Notes: a model not told the origin generated them from the letters alone. DNA of 7,213 nucleotides from Clostridia bacterium (GCA_017624795.1 JAGAMJ010000083.1:1-7213), one strand, 5' to 3'. Positions 1-5,581 are shown, counted from the first letter of the stretch. Numbers and translations are program-made.

Positions 1-24
1 CGCCTTCAAGGCGGTGCTTTTTTT
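1..24 (+). terminator. Rho-independent terminator, cut by the left window edge
   Basis: The window opens inside a hairpin: CGCC (1-4), loop TTCAA (5-9), GGCG (10-13), then GTGC (14-17) and seven T residues (18-24). GTGC probably pairs with a GCAC lying just outside the window, giving an 8-bp GC-rich stem before a clean T-tract. It would end a plus-strand gene to the left that is not visible here. Confidence 0.7.
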
Positions 25-105
25 ACTCAAAGGATAACGCAACGGTGTGCCGGATTTGTCTGCCCGGCTACTACAAATTCTTTTTTGAAAGCTTTTGAAA
101 GGGGT

Positions 106-147
106 GTGGGGAGGACTTTTTGCAAAAGTCCTCCCCACGTCTTTTTT
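106..147. terminator. Strong inverted repeat, terminator after the thiI/G3E operon
   Basis: Perfect 15-bp arms at 106-120 and 124-138 flank a 3-base loop (TGC). On the plus strand the stem is followed by a T-run (142-147). On the minus strand, where the operon ends at 146, the stem is followed by ACACCCCTTTC, a weaker tract. The hairpin starts 7 bases after the TAA stop of the last operon gene, so it is the natural 3' end of that transcript and may also stop plus-strand readthrough. The flanking 80-105 segment (TTTTTTGAAAGC, TTTTGAAAGG) repeats a short GAAAG motif, a style common around clostridial terminators. Confidence 0.75.
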
Positions 148-1096
148 AGTAAAATGTTGCGACGGGCTGCCTTGGCTCCGAGGTCAGCGCCACGTCGGTG
201 GCGTAAAGCACGGGGCCCTTGGAGCCGTAAAGCTTGTGCTCTTGCACACGGATCTTGGCGGTGACCACGATCCACTCACCGGTTTTGAGCGTCACGTCCC
301 TCTCAAAATTGCACACAAGTCCGCTGAAAGCGATATCATCGGCGCAGCAGGTCATCACGTGGCGTCCCACAACGATGGCGCGCGCGCCAAGCTCCTTGTC
401 GCGTGCCACCATGCCCTTGAACTTTACGGTCCTGCCGTGCCAATCGGGCATAGAGTCGGCAAGGTCGCGGTAAAAGAGCGCATAGTCCTCGTCGGCGACG
501 GTGACGGTGGGCGCGTTCACGTCAAAGGGCAGGGGATCCTCGATCTCGTCGTATTCCAGCTCTCCCTCGGGCGTTTCGTAAGCGATGGTCGCACGGCGGC
601 TGACGCCGCGCACCAGCTTGTGCAGTGCCTCCTTATTTGCGTTTTCGGCACGGTTGAAGATCACCGTGTCGGCGTTTTGCAGCTTATCAAAGACAAGCGA
701 GCGCAGATTGGCGTTGTATTGCTCAATGGTGGAGCCATCTGCCACCAGCAGCTGCTGGAAGATATACCAATCCTCGGGCAGTGCGGCGTAAAGGGTATCC
801 AGCTGCCACATACCGTTGTATTCGATCATAATGCGGTCGACTCTGTGATGCGCGGTGTAGTCATACAAAAGCTCGTGTGTGAGATCCTCGGGGCGGTCGA
901 TCACCATTTGGTGAACGTTCTTGCCCCAGAAGGTGGAGGGGTCAAATTCCTCGATGCCCTCCTCGCACACGATCAGCAAGATCTTGCAGCCGTCGTTGAA
1001 TTCCTGATCTTCAAGGATATCCTGCATCATCTTGGTCTTGCCGCCTTCCAGGAAGCCCGTGAACAGGTAAACGGGATATTGCGGTTGCTTTGCCAT
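146..1096 (-). CDS. Divergent G3E/CobW-like GTPase with YcgQ (TIGR03943)-like C-terminal domain
   Basis: A protein of 316 residues from the ATG at 1096. A GTG at 1105 would add three residues, but it abuts the AAGGG ribosome binding site, so the ATG is preferred. The N-terminal half is a G3E-type P-loop NTPase: Walker A GFLEGGKT (residues 14-21), an acidic CEEG motif at 44-47 where CobW proteins carry GCxCC, IEYNGMW (91-97) in the switch II position, and FNRAE (147-151) where the base-reading NKxD motif is expected. The C-terminal ~100 residues match the end of YcgQ-type proteins (DUF1980/TIGR03943): a WHGRTVKFKGMVARDK stretch, then VMTCCADDIAFSGLV with paired cysteines at 250-251. Those proteins pair with YcgR-type permeases and are linked to zinc control in Bacillus; no such permease is present here. 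It lies 11 bases after another G3E gene. The family call is fairly sure. The joining of the two domains is seen in the sequence; a role in metal delivery is inferred. Confidence 0.83.
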   Translation of the reverse strand: MAKQPQYPVYLFTGFLEGGKTKMMQDILEDQEFNDGCKILLIVCEEGIEEFDPSTFWGKNVHQMVIDRPEDLTHELLYDYTAHHRVDRIMIEYNGMWQLDTLYAALPEDWYIFQQLLVADGSTIEQYNANLRSLVFDKLQNADTVIFNRAENANKEALHKLVRGVSRRATIAYETPEGELEYDEIEDPLPFDVNAPTVTVADEDYALFYRDLADSMPDWHGRTVKFKGMVARDKELGARAIVVGRHVMTCCADDIAFSGLVCNFERDVTLKTGEWIVVTAKIRVQEHKLYGSKGPVLYATDVALTSEPRQPVATFY

Positions 1097-1104
1097 AGCG
1101 CTCA

Positions 1105-1110
1105 CCCTTA
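1105..1110 (-). promoter_or_regulatory. Ribosome binding site deciding the start of the second G3E gene
   Basis: Read on the minus strand, TAAGGG overlaps the TAA stop of the upstream gene and sits 8 bases before the ATG at 1096-1094. For the alternative GTG at 1105-1103 there would be no spacing at all, so the ATG start is favoured. The overlap with the stop codon suggests coupled translation of the two GTPases. Confidence 0.65.
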
Positions 1111-2208
1111 TTTGAGCTCGACGCCAAAGAGCGTCGAAAGCGCATTCACGTCAAGCTTGGATCCGATCACGCAAAGGCGGCCGATGATGCCCGCAGCACC
1201 CTCGCGCACGTCGGGCTCGCCGGGCACGTAGTCAAAGTGGATCCACTTGCCGTGGGCCCCCGCAACGATGCCCTTGGCGCGCAGCACCGTGCCGTATTTC
1301 GTGTCGGTGCAAAGCGCATCAAGCGCTTGCTTGATGGCGTCCTTGGTAAAGGATCTTGCCGTTTCCGCGCCGCAGCTCACAAAGACCTCGTCGGCGTCGT
1401 GATGATGGTGATGGTCGTGGCAGCCGCAGGTGCAATGCTCGCCGTGCTCGTGATGATGCTCGTGGTCGTGGTGGCAGTGCTCGCCGTGCTCGTTATGATG
1501 CTCGTGGTCGTGGTGGCAATGCTCGCCGTGCTCGTGGTGATGCTCGTGATGGTGATGTCCGCAAACGGGGCAGGCGTCCTCGCCTTTCAGCTCCTCGATC
1601 GCGGCGTCAAGCGTGTCCTTTCGCTCGATCGCGGCAAGCAGCTGCCCGCCCGTGAGCTTGTCCCAATCGGTGGTCACGATCACGGCGTTTTTGTTATGCT
1701 CGCGCAAAAGCTCCACGGCGGCAGCGACTTTTTCGTCGGTGAGCTTGCCCGTGTGTGAGAGAACGATCGCGCCCGCGCTCTCGACCTGGTCGTTAAAGAA
1801 CTCGCCGAAGTTTTTCATATACATCTTGCATTTTGCCGCGTCGACCACGGTCACAAATGCCGAAAGCTCGATCTCGTCGCTATTCAGCTCCTTCACGGCG
1901 CGAATGACGTCCGACAGCTTTCCGACGCCCGAGGGCTCGATCAGAATGCGGTCGGGGTGATAGTCGCGCAGCACCTTGATCAGCGCCTTGCCGAAGTCGC
2001 CCACCAAGGAGCAGCAGATGCAGCCCGAATTCATTTCGGTGACGTTGATGCCCGCTTCCTGCAAAAAGCCGCCGTCAATGCCGATCTCGCCAAACTCGTT
2101 TTCGATCAGCACCAGCTTTTCGCCTCGGTAGCCCTCGGCGATCAGCTTTTTGATCAGCGTCGTCTTTCCCGCGCCCAAAAAGCCCGAAAAAATATCAATT
2201 TTGGTCAT
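1108..2208 (-). CDS. G3E/CobW-family GTPase (putative metallochaperone) with His/Cys-rich insert
   Basis: A 366-residue member of the G3E P-loop GTPases (CobW, YeiR, YjiA, Zng1), which use GTP hydrolysis to deliver metals, often zinc, in the cytoplasm. Visible motifs: Walker A GFLGAGKT (residues 9-16), ENEFGEIGIDG (36-46), the metal-binding GCICC (62-66), EPSG (91-94) in switch II, and SHTGK (151-155) where NKxD is expected. Residues 213-270 are an extreme metal-binding insert: CPVC, three 14-residue units of the type HEHGEHCHHDHEHH, then CTCGC and a His run. The C-terminal CobW domain follows (about 276-366). An AGGAAG site lies 7 bases before the ATG, and thiI ends 15 bases upstream. The insert points to zinc, nickel or cobalt handling or storage; the metal cannot be told from sequence. 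CobW in cobalamin synthesis is less likely, with no cob genes nearby. Confidence 0.92.
   Translation of the reverse strand: MTKIDIFSGFLGAGKTTLIKKLIAEGYRGEKLVLIENEFGEIGIDGGFLQEAGINVTEMNSGCICCSLVGDFGKALIKVLRDYHPDRILIEPSGVGKLSDVIRAVKELNSDEIELSAFVTVVDAAKCKMYMKNFGEFFNDQVESAGAIVLSHTGKLTDEKVAAAVELLREHNKNAVIVTTDWDKLTGGQLLAAIERKDTLDAAIEELKGEDACPVCGHHHHEHHHEHGEHCHHDHEHHNEHGEHCHHDHEHHHEHGEHCTCGCHDHHHHHDADEVFVSCGAETARSFTKDAIKQALDALCTDTKYGTVLRAKGIVAGAHGKWIHFDYVPGEPDVREGAAGIIGRLCVIGSKLDVNALSTLFGVELK
1432..1557 (-). repeat. Three 42-bp in-frame repeats encoding His-rich units
   Basis: Three head-to-tail 42-bp units (1432-1473, 1474-1515, 1516-1557), each starting GCA[A/G]TGCTCGCCGTGCTCG on the plus strand, encode 14-residue His/Glu/Cys units in the G3E GTPase. 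Units 1 and 2 differ at only a few positions; unit 3 diverges at its end. The period is a multiple of three, so copy number could change without breaking the frame. Confidence 0.9.
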
Positions 2209-2223
2209 ACGTACACTTCCTTT

Positions 2224-3402
2224 TCAAAATTTCGCCTTAATATAGATCGACTGCGCCGTTTCGAATGCCTCGCGGCAAAGCTCCTCAAAGGGGAGCTTTT
2301 TTTCTTCCTCCATGACCTTATCCAGCTGCGGACGTGTCTTGGGGTGCCTTGGGGTAAAGACGGTGCAGCAATCCTCAAAGGGCAGGATCGAGGTTTCAAA
2401 GGTGCCGATGTGCCGTGCCAGCTGCACGATCTCCTCCTTGTCCATGCCGATCACGGGACGGAACACGGGGTACTCGGCAAGGGCGTTTGTCACGTTCAGC
2501 GCGTGCATGGTCTGCGAGGCGACCTGCCCCAAGCTCTCACCCGTGATCAGCGCCTGACAGTCCTGCTTCTTTGCCACCATATTGGCAAGCTGCATCATAT
2601 AGCGGCGCAACAGCAGCGTGAAGTATTCCTCCTCGCAATTTCGCACCAGCTCCTCCTGAATGTGCGTGAGCGATATGACGTGCACCATAATGCTGCCTGA
2701 CCAGCGCGCCACAAGTGCGGCGAGGTCCAGCACTTTTTGCCGTGCCTGCTCGCTGGTGTAGGGCATCGACTCAAAATAGAGCGCTTCCAGCCTCACACCA
2801 CGCTTTGCCATCATCCAGCCCGCAACGGGGGAGTCGATGCCGCCCGAAAGCAGCAAAAGCCCCTTGCCGTTCGTGCCGACGGGCAGTCCCCCCGCGCCCT
2901 TGAACTGTCCCGCGTGCACGTAGGCAGCGCGGTCGCGGACCTCAACGCGCAGCGTGACGTCGGGGTGATGTACGTCCACCTTCAAGCGGGGGCAGACCGA
3001 CAGGACAGCACCCCCCACCGCAGCCGAGATCTCGGGCGAGGAGAGGGGGAAGGTCTTGTCCGATCGCTTGGCTTCCACCTTAAAGGTCTTTTTGCCTTCC
3101 AGGAAGGTGGGGAGATACGCCTTGGCGACCTCCAAAATGCTATCCATATTCTTTTCCGCCACGGCGGCGCGTCCAACGGCGGCGATGCCGAACAGGCGTC
3201 TTGCCGCGTCAAACATACCGTCAAGATCGGCAAAGTCGTCGGCGGGCTCGATGGTCATGGTGCTTTGCACGTTTGTGATCTGAAAATTGCCGAAATTCGC
3301 GGCACGGTAGCGCATTTCCCTCACCAGGGTGTCCTCAAAGTAGCGGCGGTTGCCGCCCTTTAATACGATCTCGCCGTACTTGCAAAGTAAAATTTCCTTC
3401 AT
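2224..3402 (-). CDS. thiI: tRNA 4-thiouridine synthetase ThiI, short form without rhodanese domain
   Basis: A 392-residue protein that adenylates U8 of tRNA and transfers sulfur to give 4-thiouridine, a near-UV sensor base; in some species it also supplies sulfur for thiazole synthesis. Order of domains: N-terminal ferredoxin-like region (about 1-60), THUMP RNA-binding domain (about 60-165), and the PP-loop pyrophosphatase domain with SGGIDS (186-191), TGESLGQVASQT (287-298) and DCCTVFTPRHPKT (344-356), which holds the conserved catalytic cysteine. The protein ends soon after, so the C-terminal rhodanese domain of the E. coli enzyme is absent, as in Bacillus. There the sulfur comes directly from a cysteine desulfurase; no nifS-like gene is in view. 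An AGGAG site lies in the last codons of the upstream DUF2007 gene, 7 bases before the ATG, implying coupled translation. Confidence 0.97.
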   Translation of the reverse strand: MKEILLCKYGEIVLKGGNRRYFEDTLVREMRYRAANFGNFQITNVQSTMTIEPADDFADLDGMFDAARRLFGIAAVGRAAVAEKNMDSILEVAKAYLPTFLEGKKTFKVEAKRSDKTFPLSSPEISAAVGGAVLSVCPRLKVDVHHPDVTLRVEVRDRAAYVHAGQFKGAGGLPVGTNGKGLLLLSGGIDSPVAGWMMAKRGVRLEALYFESMPYTSEQARQKVLDLAALVARWSGSIMVHVISLTHIQEELVRNCEEEYFTLLLRRYMMQLANMVAKKQDCQALITGESLGQVASQTMHALNVTNALAEYPVFRPVIGMDKEEIVQLARHIGTFETSILPFEDCCTVFTPRHPKTRPQLDKVMEEEKKLPFEELCREAFETAQSIYIKAKF

Positions 3403-3403
3403 A

Positions 3404-3694
3404 TTACAGCTCCTCTTGCTCGGCTTCTATGCTGCCGCCATTGAGCAGGGGAGAGAGTAGCTCGCTTGCTTTCTCTGCATCCTCGGGGCGCACGAAAAGG
3501 TCGGTGCCAAAGGACTGAAAGCCCGTGATCAGCCGCACCGCGGCACCGCTGCCGCGTTCCTTTTTCAAAAAGGGGATCTGTGCTTCACTTAGCATTTCCT
3601 CGGCGATCGAGAGGGAGATGGGATCGTGAAAGGCGCAAAGATGTGCAAGATCGCCCTCGCTTGCGGGACGGTCCAATCCAAAAATACGGTCCAT
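3404..3694 (-). CDS. DUF2007 family small protein
   Basis: A 96-residue protein with no signal peptide or membrane segment. Its core, from about DPISLSIAEEMLSEAQIPF (24-42) to GTDLFVRPEDAEKASELL (63-80), has the pattern of DUF2007 ('putative signal transducing protein'): a helix for choosing between sources, a short strand, then a strand ending in a V-P/D-E-A helix. The molecular function of this family is not established. AGGA lies 8 bases before the ATG. The stop codon is one base from the thiI start, and the thiI ribosome binding site lies within its last codons, so the two are almost certainly cotranscribed. It is the first gene of the four-gene unit. Confidence 0.8.
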   Translation of the reverse strand: MDRIFGLDRPASEGDLAHLCAFHDPISLSIAEEMLSEAQIPFLKKERGSGAAVRLITGFQSFGTDLFVRPEDAEKASELLSPLLNGGSIEAEQEEL

Positions 3695-3726
3695 GACGTT
3701 TTCCTTTCATTTTAAGATATTTGTCA

Positions 3727-3745
3727 ATATGGTATTATACCATAT
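3727..3745. promoter_or_regulatory. Perfect 19-bp palindrome over the -10 and start site, candidate operator
   Basis: ATATGGTATTATACCATAT is a perfect 9-1-9 inverted repeat. It covers the -10 box and the predicted start of the minus-strand promoter, the position where a repressor would block RNA polymerase. Part of the symmetry comes from the TATGGTATAAT-type extended -10, so chance is not excluded. Confidence 0.5.
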
Positions 3746-3762
3746 CAAAGCAAAAAATACAA
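3734..3762 (-). promoter_or_regulatory. Sigma-A-type promoter of the DUF2007-thiI-G3E operon
   Basis: On the minus strand, TTGTAT (3762-3757) and TATAAT (3739-3734) are separated by exactly 17 bases, and TGG before the -10 gives an extended -10 element. Transcription should start near 3727, leaving a short leader of about 33 bases before the ATG at 3694. No riboswitch fits in that leader. Confidence 0.75.
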
Positions 3763-3766
3763 GACG

Positions 3767-3796
3767 GCGGGCGCAAAAAACAGCGCTCGCTTTTTT
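3767..3796 (+). terminator. Terminator-like hairpin in the divergent gap
   Basis: Arms at 3767-3774 (GCGGGCGC) and 3783-3790 (GCGCTCGC) pair over 8 bp with one G-T wobble around an A-rich 8-base loop, followed by six T residues (3791-3796). It looks like a plus-strand terminator but has no plus-strand gene upstream of it. It may stop antisense transcription from entering mazF. Confidence 0.45.
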
Positions 3797-3825
3797 CGAC
3801 AGTTTTTGCGGCTCAAACATATACT
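3796..3825 (+). promoter_or_regulatory. Probable promoter of the mazF gene
   Basis: TCGACA (3796-3801) and TATACT (3820-3825) each match the sigma-A consensus at five of six positions, with an 18-base spacer. The expected start near 3832 leaves a leader of about 78 bases before the coding start, with only a weak AT-rich hairpin (3864-3880). Confidence 0.5.
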
Positions 3826-3899
3826 GAAAGCAAAAGGAAAAAATATCCGGTGATTAAGACGGCATTTTTCGGCGGAAAATAAAAACAAACATAACACAT

Positions 3900-3904
3900 G
3901 GAGG
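3900..3904 (+). promoter_or_regulatory. Ribosome binding site deciding the mazF start
   Basis: GGAGG lies 5 bases before the ATG at 3910. An earlier in-frame ATG at 3898 overlaps this site and has no binding site of its own, so the later ATG is chosen. Confidence 0.8.
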
Positions 3905-3909
3905 AAGCT

Positions 3910-4398
3910 ATGGTAGTCGGTGTGAAACGCGGAGATATTTACTATGCGGATCTAAGCCCCGTAGTGGGCTCGGAGCAGGGCGGTATGCGCCCTGTGCTGA
4001 TCATACAAAACGACGTTGGCAACAGATACAGCCCGACGGTGATCGCGGCGGCGATCACGTCGCGTATGGGGAAGGCAAAGCTGCCAACACACATTGACGT
4101 ATATGCGGCGCGCGCGGGGCTCTCGCGGGATTCGGTGGTGCTGTTGGAACAGCTGCGTACCCTGGATAAGCGCAGACTGAAAGAAAAAATGGGACACTTG
4201 GACGAGGAACTGATGCGCGAGATCGACACCGCAATCGCGGTCAGTCTTGGACTGCTGCCGCATAGCGCGCGCACGCCCCAAACGGTAAGTGCCACGCCTG
4301 CCTTCTCGCCTGCCGCGGCAGTCGCCGTAACGGGCACGGAAAGCGCGCCGCAGCAAACGGCAGCTGCCGTTGCAAAGACGCCCGAAACCGTTGGATAA
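3910..4398 (+). CDS. mazF: MazF/PemK-type endoribonuclease without adjacent antitoxin, with C-terminal tail
   Basis: A 162-residue protein. Residues 1-117 are a full MazF/PemK fold close to Bacillus EndoA, a sequence-specific, ribosome-independent mRNA interferase: VKRGDIYYADLSPVVGSEQGG, then RPVLIIQND, the NRYSPT turn, AAITS, KAKLPTH, and DSVVLLEQLRTLDK. By analogy R27 and T50 match the catalytic arginine and threonine, so it should be active. Residues 118-162 form an Ala/Pro/Thr/Val-rich tail missing from the ~116-residue Bacillus protein; it looks disordered. No mazE-like gene precedes it: the upstream gap is about 215 bases and filled by two promoters, and a terminator follows at once. 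The antitoxin may be elsewhere, or the enzyme may act as a housekeeping RNase. The family call is secure; its control is open. Confidence 0.95.
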   Translation: MVVGVKRGDIYYADLSPVVGSEQGGMRPVLIIQNDVGNRYSPTVIAAAITSRMGKAKLPTHIDVYAARAGLSRDSVVLLEQLRTLDKRRLKEKMGHLDEELMREIDTAIAVSLGLLPHSARTPQTVSATPAFSPAAAVAVTGTESAPQQTAAAVAKTPETVG

Positions 4399-4414
4399 AG
4401 GACGGCGACCTTTG

Positions 4415-4465
4415 AAGAAATCGGGGGGGGAAAGTCAAGCACTTGCCCCCGATTTCTTATTTTTT
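4415..4465 (+). terminator. Rho-independent terminator after mazF
   Basis: Perfect 13-bp arms AAGAAATCGGGGG (4415-4427) and CCCCCGATTTCTT (4446-4458) enclose an 18-base loop that can form its own small CAAG/CTTG stem. ATTTTTT follows (4459-4465). It ends the mazF transcript and separates it from fba. Confidence 0.9.
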
Positions 4466-4486
4466 CGAGGAATTTCGCAAAAACAC

Positions 4487-4515
4487 TTGATTTTTTCGGC
4501 AATTTTCGGTACAAT
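4487..4515 (+). promoter_or_regulatory. Promoter of fba
   Basis: TTGATT (4487-4492) and TACAAT (4510-4515) are 17 bases apart, placed between the mazF terminator and the fba start. The leader is about 30 bases and ends in AAAGGAG (4539-4545), 7 bases before the ATG, a strong site fitting a highly expressed glycolytic gene. Confidence 0.75.
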
Positions 4516-4552
4516 GATGTTTGGTAAAAATATATCATAAAGGAGAAACATT

Positions 4553-5512
4553 ATGGCTCTTGTTACGACCAAGAAAATGTTCAAGAAGGCATATGAGGGC
4601 GGCTACGCCATCGGCGCTTTCAACATCAACAACATGGAGATCATTCAGGCGATCACCGAGGCAGCTGCCGAGGCAAAGTCCCCTGTGATCCTGCAAGTGT
4701 CCGCAGGCGCGCGTAAGTACGCAAAGCACGAGTATCTGCTGGCGCTGGCGCAGGCAGCCATCAAGGATAGCGGCGTTGATCTTGCGCTTCACCTTGACCA
4801 CGGCGCGGATTTCGAGATCTGCAAGGCATGCATCGACGGCGGATTTACCTCTGTCATGATCGACGGCTCGCACCACGCCTACGAGGATAACGTTGCGCTC
4901 ACCCGCAAGGTTGTCGAGTACGCGCACGCACACGGTGTCGTTGTTGAGGGCGAGCTTGGTGTGCTGGCAGGCGTTGAGGACGACGTCGTTGCCGAGCATT
5001 CCTCCTACACCCGTCCCGAGGAGGTCGAGGATTTCGTCACCCGTACGGGCGTTGACTCGCTTGCTATTTCTATCGGCACCTCTCACGGTGCTTACAAGTT
5101 CACCGCAAAGCAGTGCACCCGTAACGCCGAGGGCATTCTGGTTCCGCCCCCTCTGCGCTTCGATATTTTGGAGGAGATCGCAAAGAGATTGCCTGAGTTC
5201 CCGATCGTGCTTCACGGCGCGTCCTCCGTGCCCCAGGAGTACGTGAAGGAGATCAACGCGCTTGGCGGCAAGCTGCCCGATGCCGTTGGTATCCCCGAGG
5301 AGCAGCTGCGTAAAGCAGCTACCATGGCGGTTTGTAAGATCAATATCGACTCCGATATCCGTCTTGCCATGACCGCAGGCATTCGCCGTGTATTCAGCGA
5401 AAAGCCCGACGTATTCGATCCTCGCGGCTACCTGACGGTTGCCCGTGACGAGGTCAAGAAGATGGTCAAGCACAAGATCGTCAACGTGCTGGGCTCTCAG
5501 AACACGCTTTGA
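4553..5512 (+). CDS. fba: Class II fructose-1,6-bisphosphate aldolase
   Basis: A 319-residue zinc-dependent cytoplasmic enzyme that splits fructose 1,6-bisphosphate into glyceraldehyde 3-phosphate and dihydroxyacetone phosphate, and runs the reverse step in gluconeogenesis. Visible motifs: NINNME near the start (24-29), the LDHG motif with D82 (proton donor) and H83 (zinc), DGSHH (104-108), VEGELG with E134 (131-136), GTSHGAYKF with H178 (zinc) (175-183), VLHGASSVP with H221 (zinc) (219-227), and INIDSD (263-268), whose N264 and D266 contact substrate. All key residues are present and the length is normal. It has its own promoter and the strong AAAGGAG site. Lysine codons are mostly AAG, and codon use seems more uniform than in neighbours, as expected for high expression. 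It appears to be transcribed alone or with partial readthrough into the thioesterase gene. Confidence 0.97.
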   Translation: MALVTTKKMFKKAYEGGYAIGAFNINNMEIIQAITEAAAEAKSPVILQVSAGARKYAKHEYLLALAQAAIKDSGVDLALHLDHGADFEICKACIDGGFTSVMIDGSHHAYEDNVALTRKVVEYAHAHGVVVEGELGVLAGVEDDVVAEHSSYTRPEEVEDFVTRTGVDSLAISIGTSHGAYKFTAKQCTRNAEGILVPPPLRFDILEEIAKRLPEFPIVLHGASSVPQEYVKEINALGGKLPDAVGIPEEQLRKAATMAVCKINIDSDIRLAMTAGIRRVFSEKPDVFDPRGYLTVARDEVKKMVKHKIVNVLGSQNTL

Positions 5513-5522
5513 TAGATGCAGC

Positions 5523-5560
5523 AAAGGCACGCCACACCAAGCAGCGGTGGGCGTGCCTTT
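5523..5560 (+). terminator. Hairpin between fba and the thioesterase gene, weak terminator or processing site
   Basis: An 11-bp perfect stem (5523-5533 with 5550-5560) continues through a bulged A into four more pairs (5535-5538 with 5546-5549) around a 7-base loop. The only T residues after it are the three paired in the stem, then CGTC, so termination is probably incomplete. It may protect the fba mRNA 3' end while allowing some readthrough into the next gene. Confidence 0.6.
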
Positions 5561-5569
5561 CGTCAATGG

Positions 5570-5577
5570 AAAGGAAG
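5570..5577 (+). promoter_or_regulatory. Ribosome binding site of the thioesterase gene
   Basis: AAAGGAAG lies just after the intergenic hairpin, with its GGA core 6 bases before the ATG at 5582. The in-frame ATG at 5516 has no comparable site, which fixes the start at 5582. Confidence 0.7.
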
Positions 5578-5581
5578 CAGT

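Noticed and set aside
48..68. GCCGG / CCGGC short inverted repeat
   Set aside because: Only five or six pairs around a long loop, with no T-tract; expected by chance.
95..1231. Long plus-strand open frame of 378 codons
   Set aside because: It lies antisense to the two G3E genes, which have clear motifs and ribosome binding sites. The frame stays open because of GC-rich codon bias.
1237..1758. Plus-strand frame with a very hydrophobic Val/Met/Leu stretch that looks like membrane helices
   Set aside because: It is the antisense reading of the His-rich repeats (CAC/CAT/GAG codons read as GTG/ATG/CTC), not a membrane protein.
3898..3909. Earlier in-frame ATG for mazF
   Set aside because: It overlaps the GGAGG site that serves the ATG at 3910 and has no site of its own; MazF homology begins at VKRGD.
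3942..4538. Minus-strand frame over mazF, considered as an antisense antitoxin
   Set aside because: It crosses the mazF terminator and the fba promoter, is Ser/Ala/Arg-rich without antitoxin motifs, and mirrors the mazF codon pattern.
5516..5581. Earlier in-frame ATG for the thioesterase
   Set aside because: Translation would pass through the 5523-5560 hairpin, there is no ribosome binding site, and homology begins after 5582.
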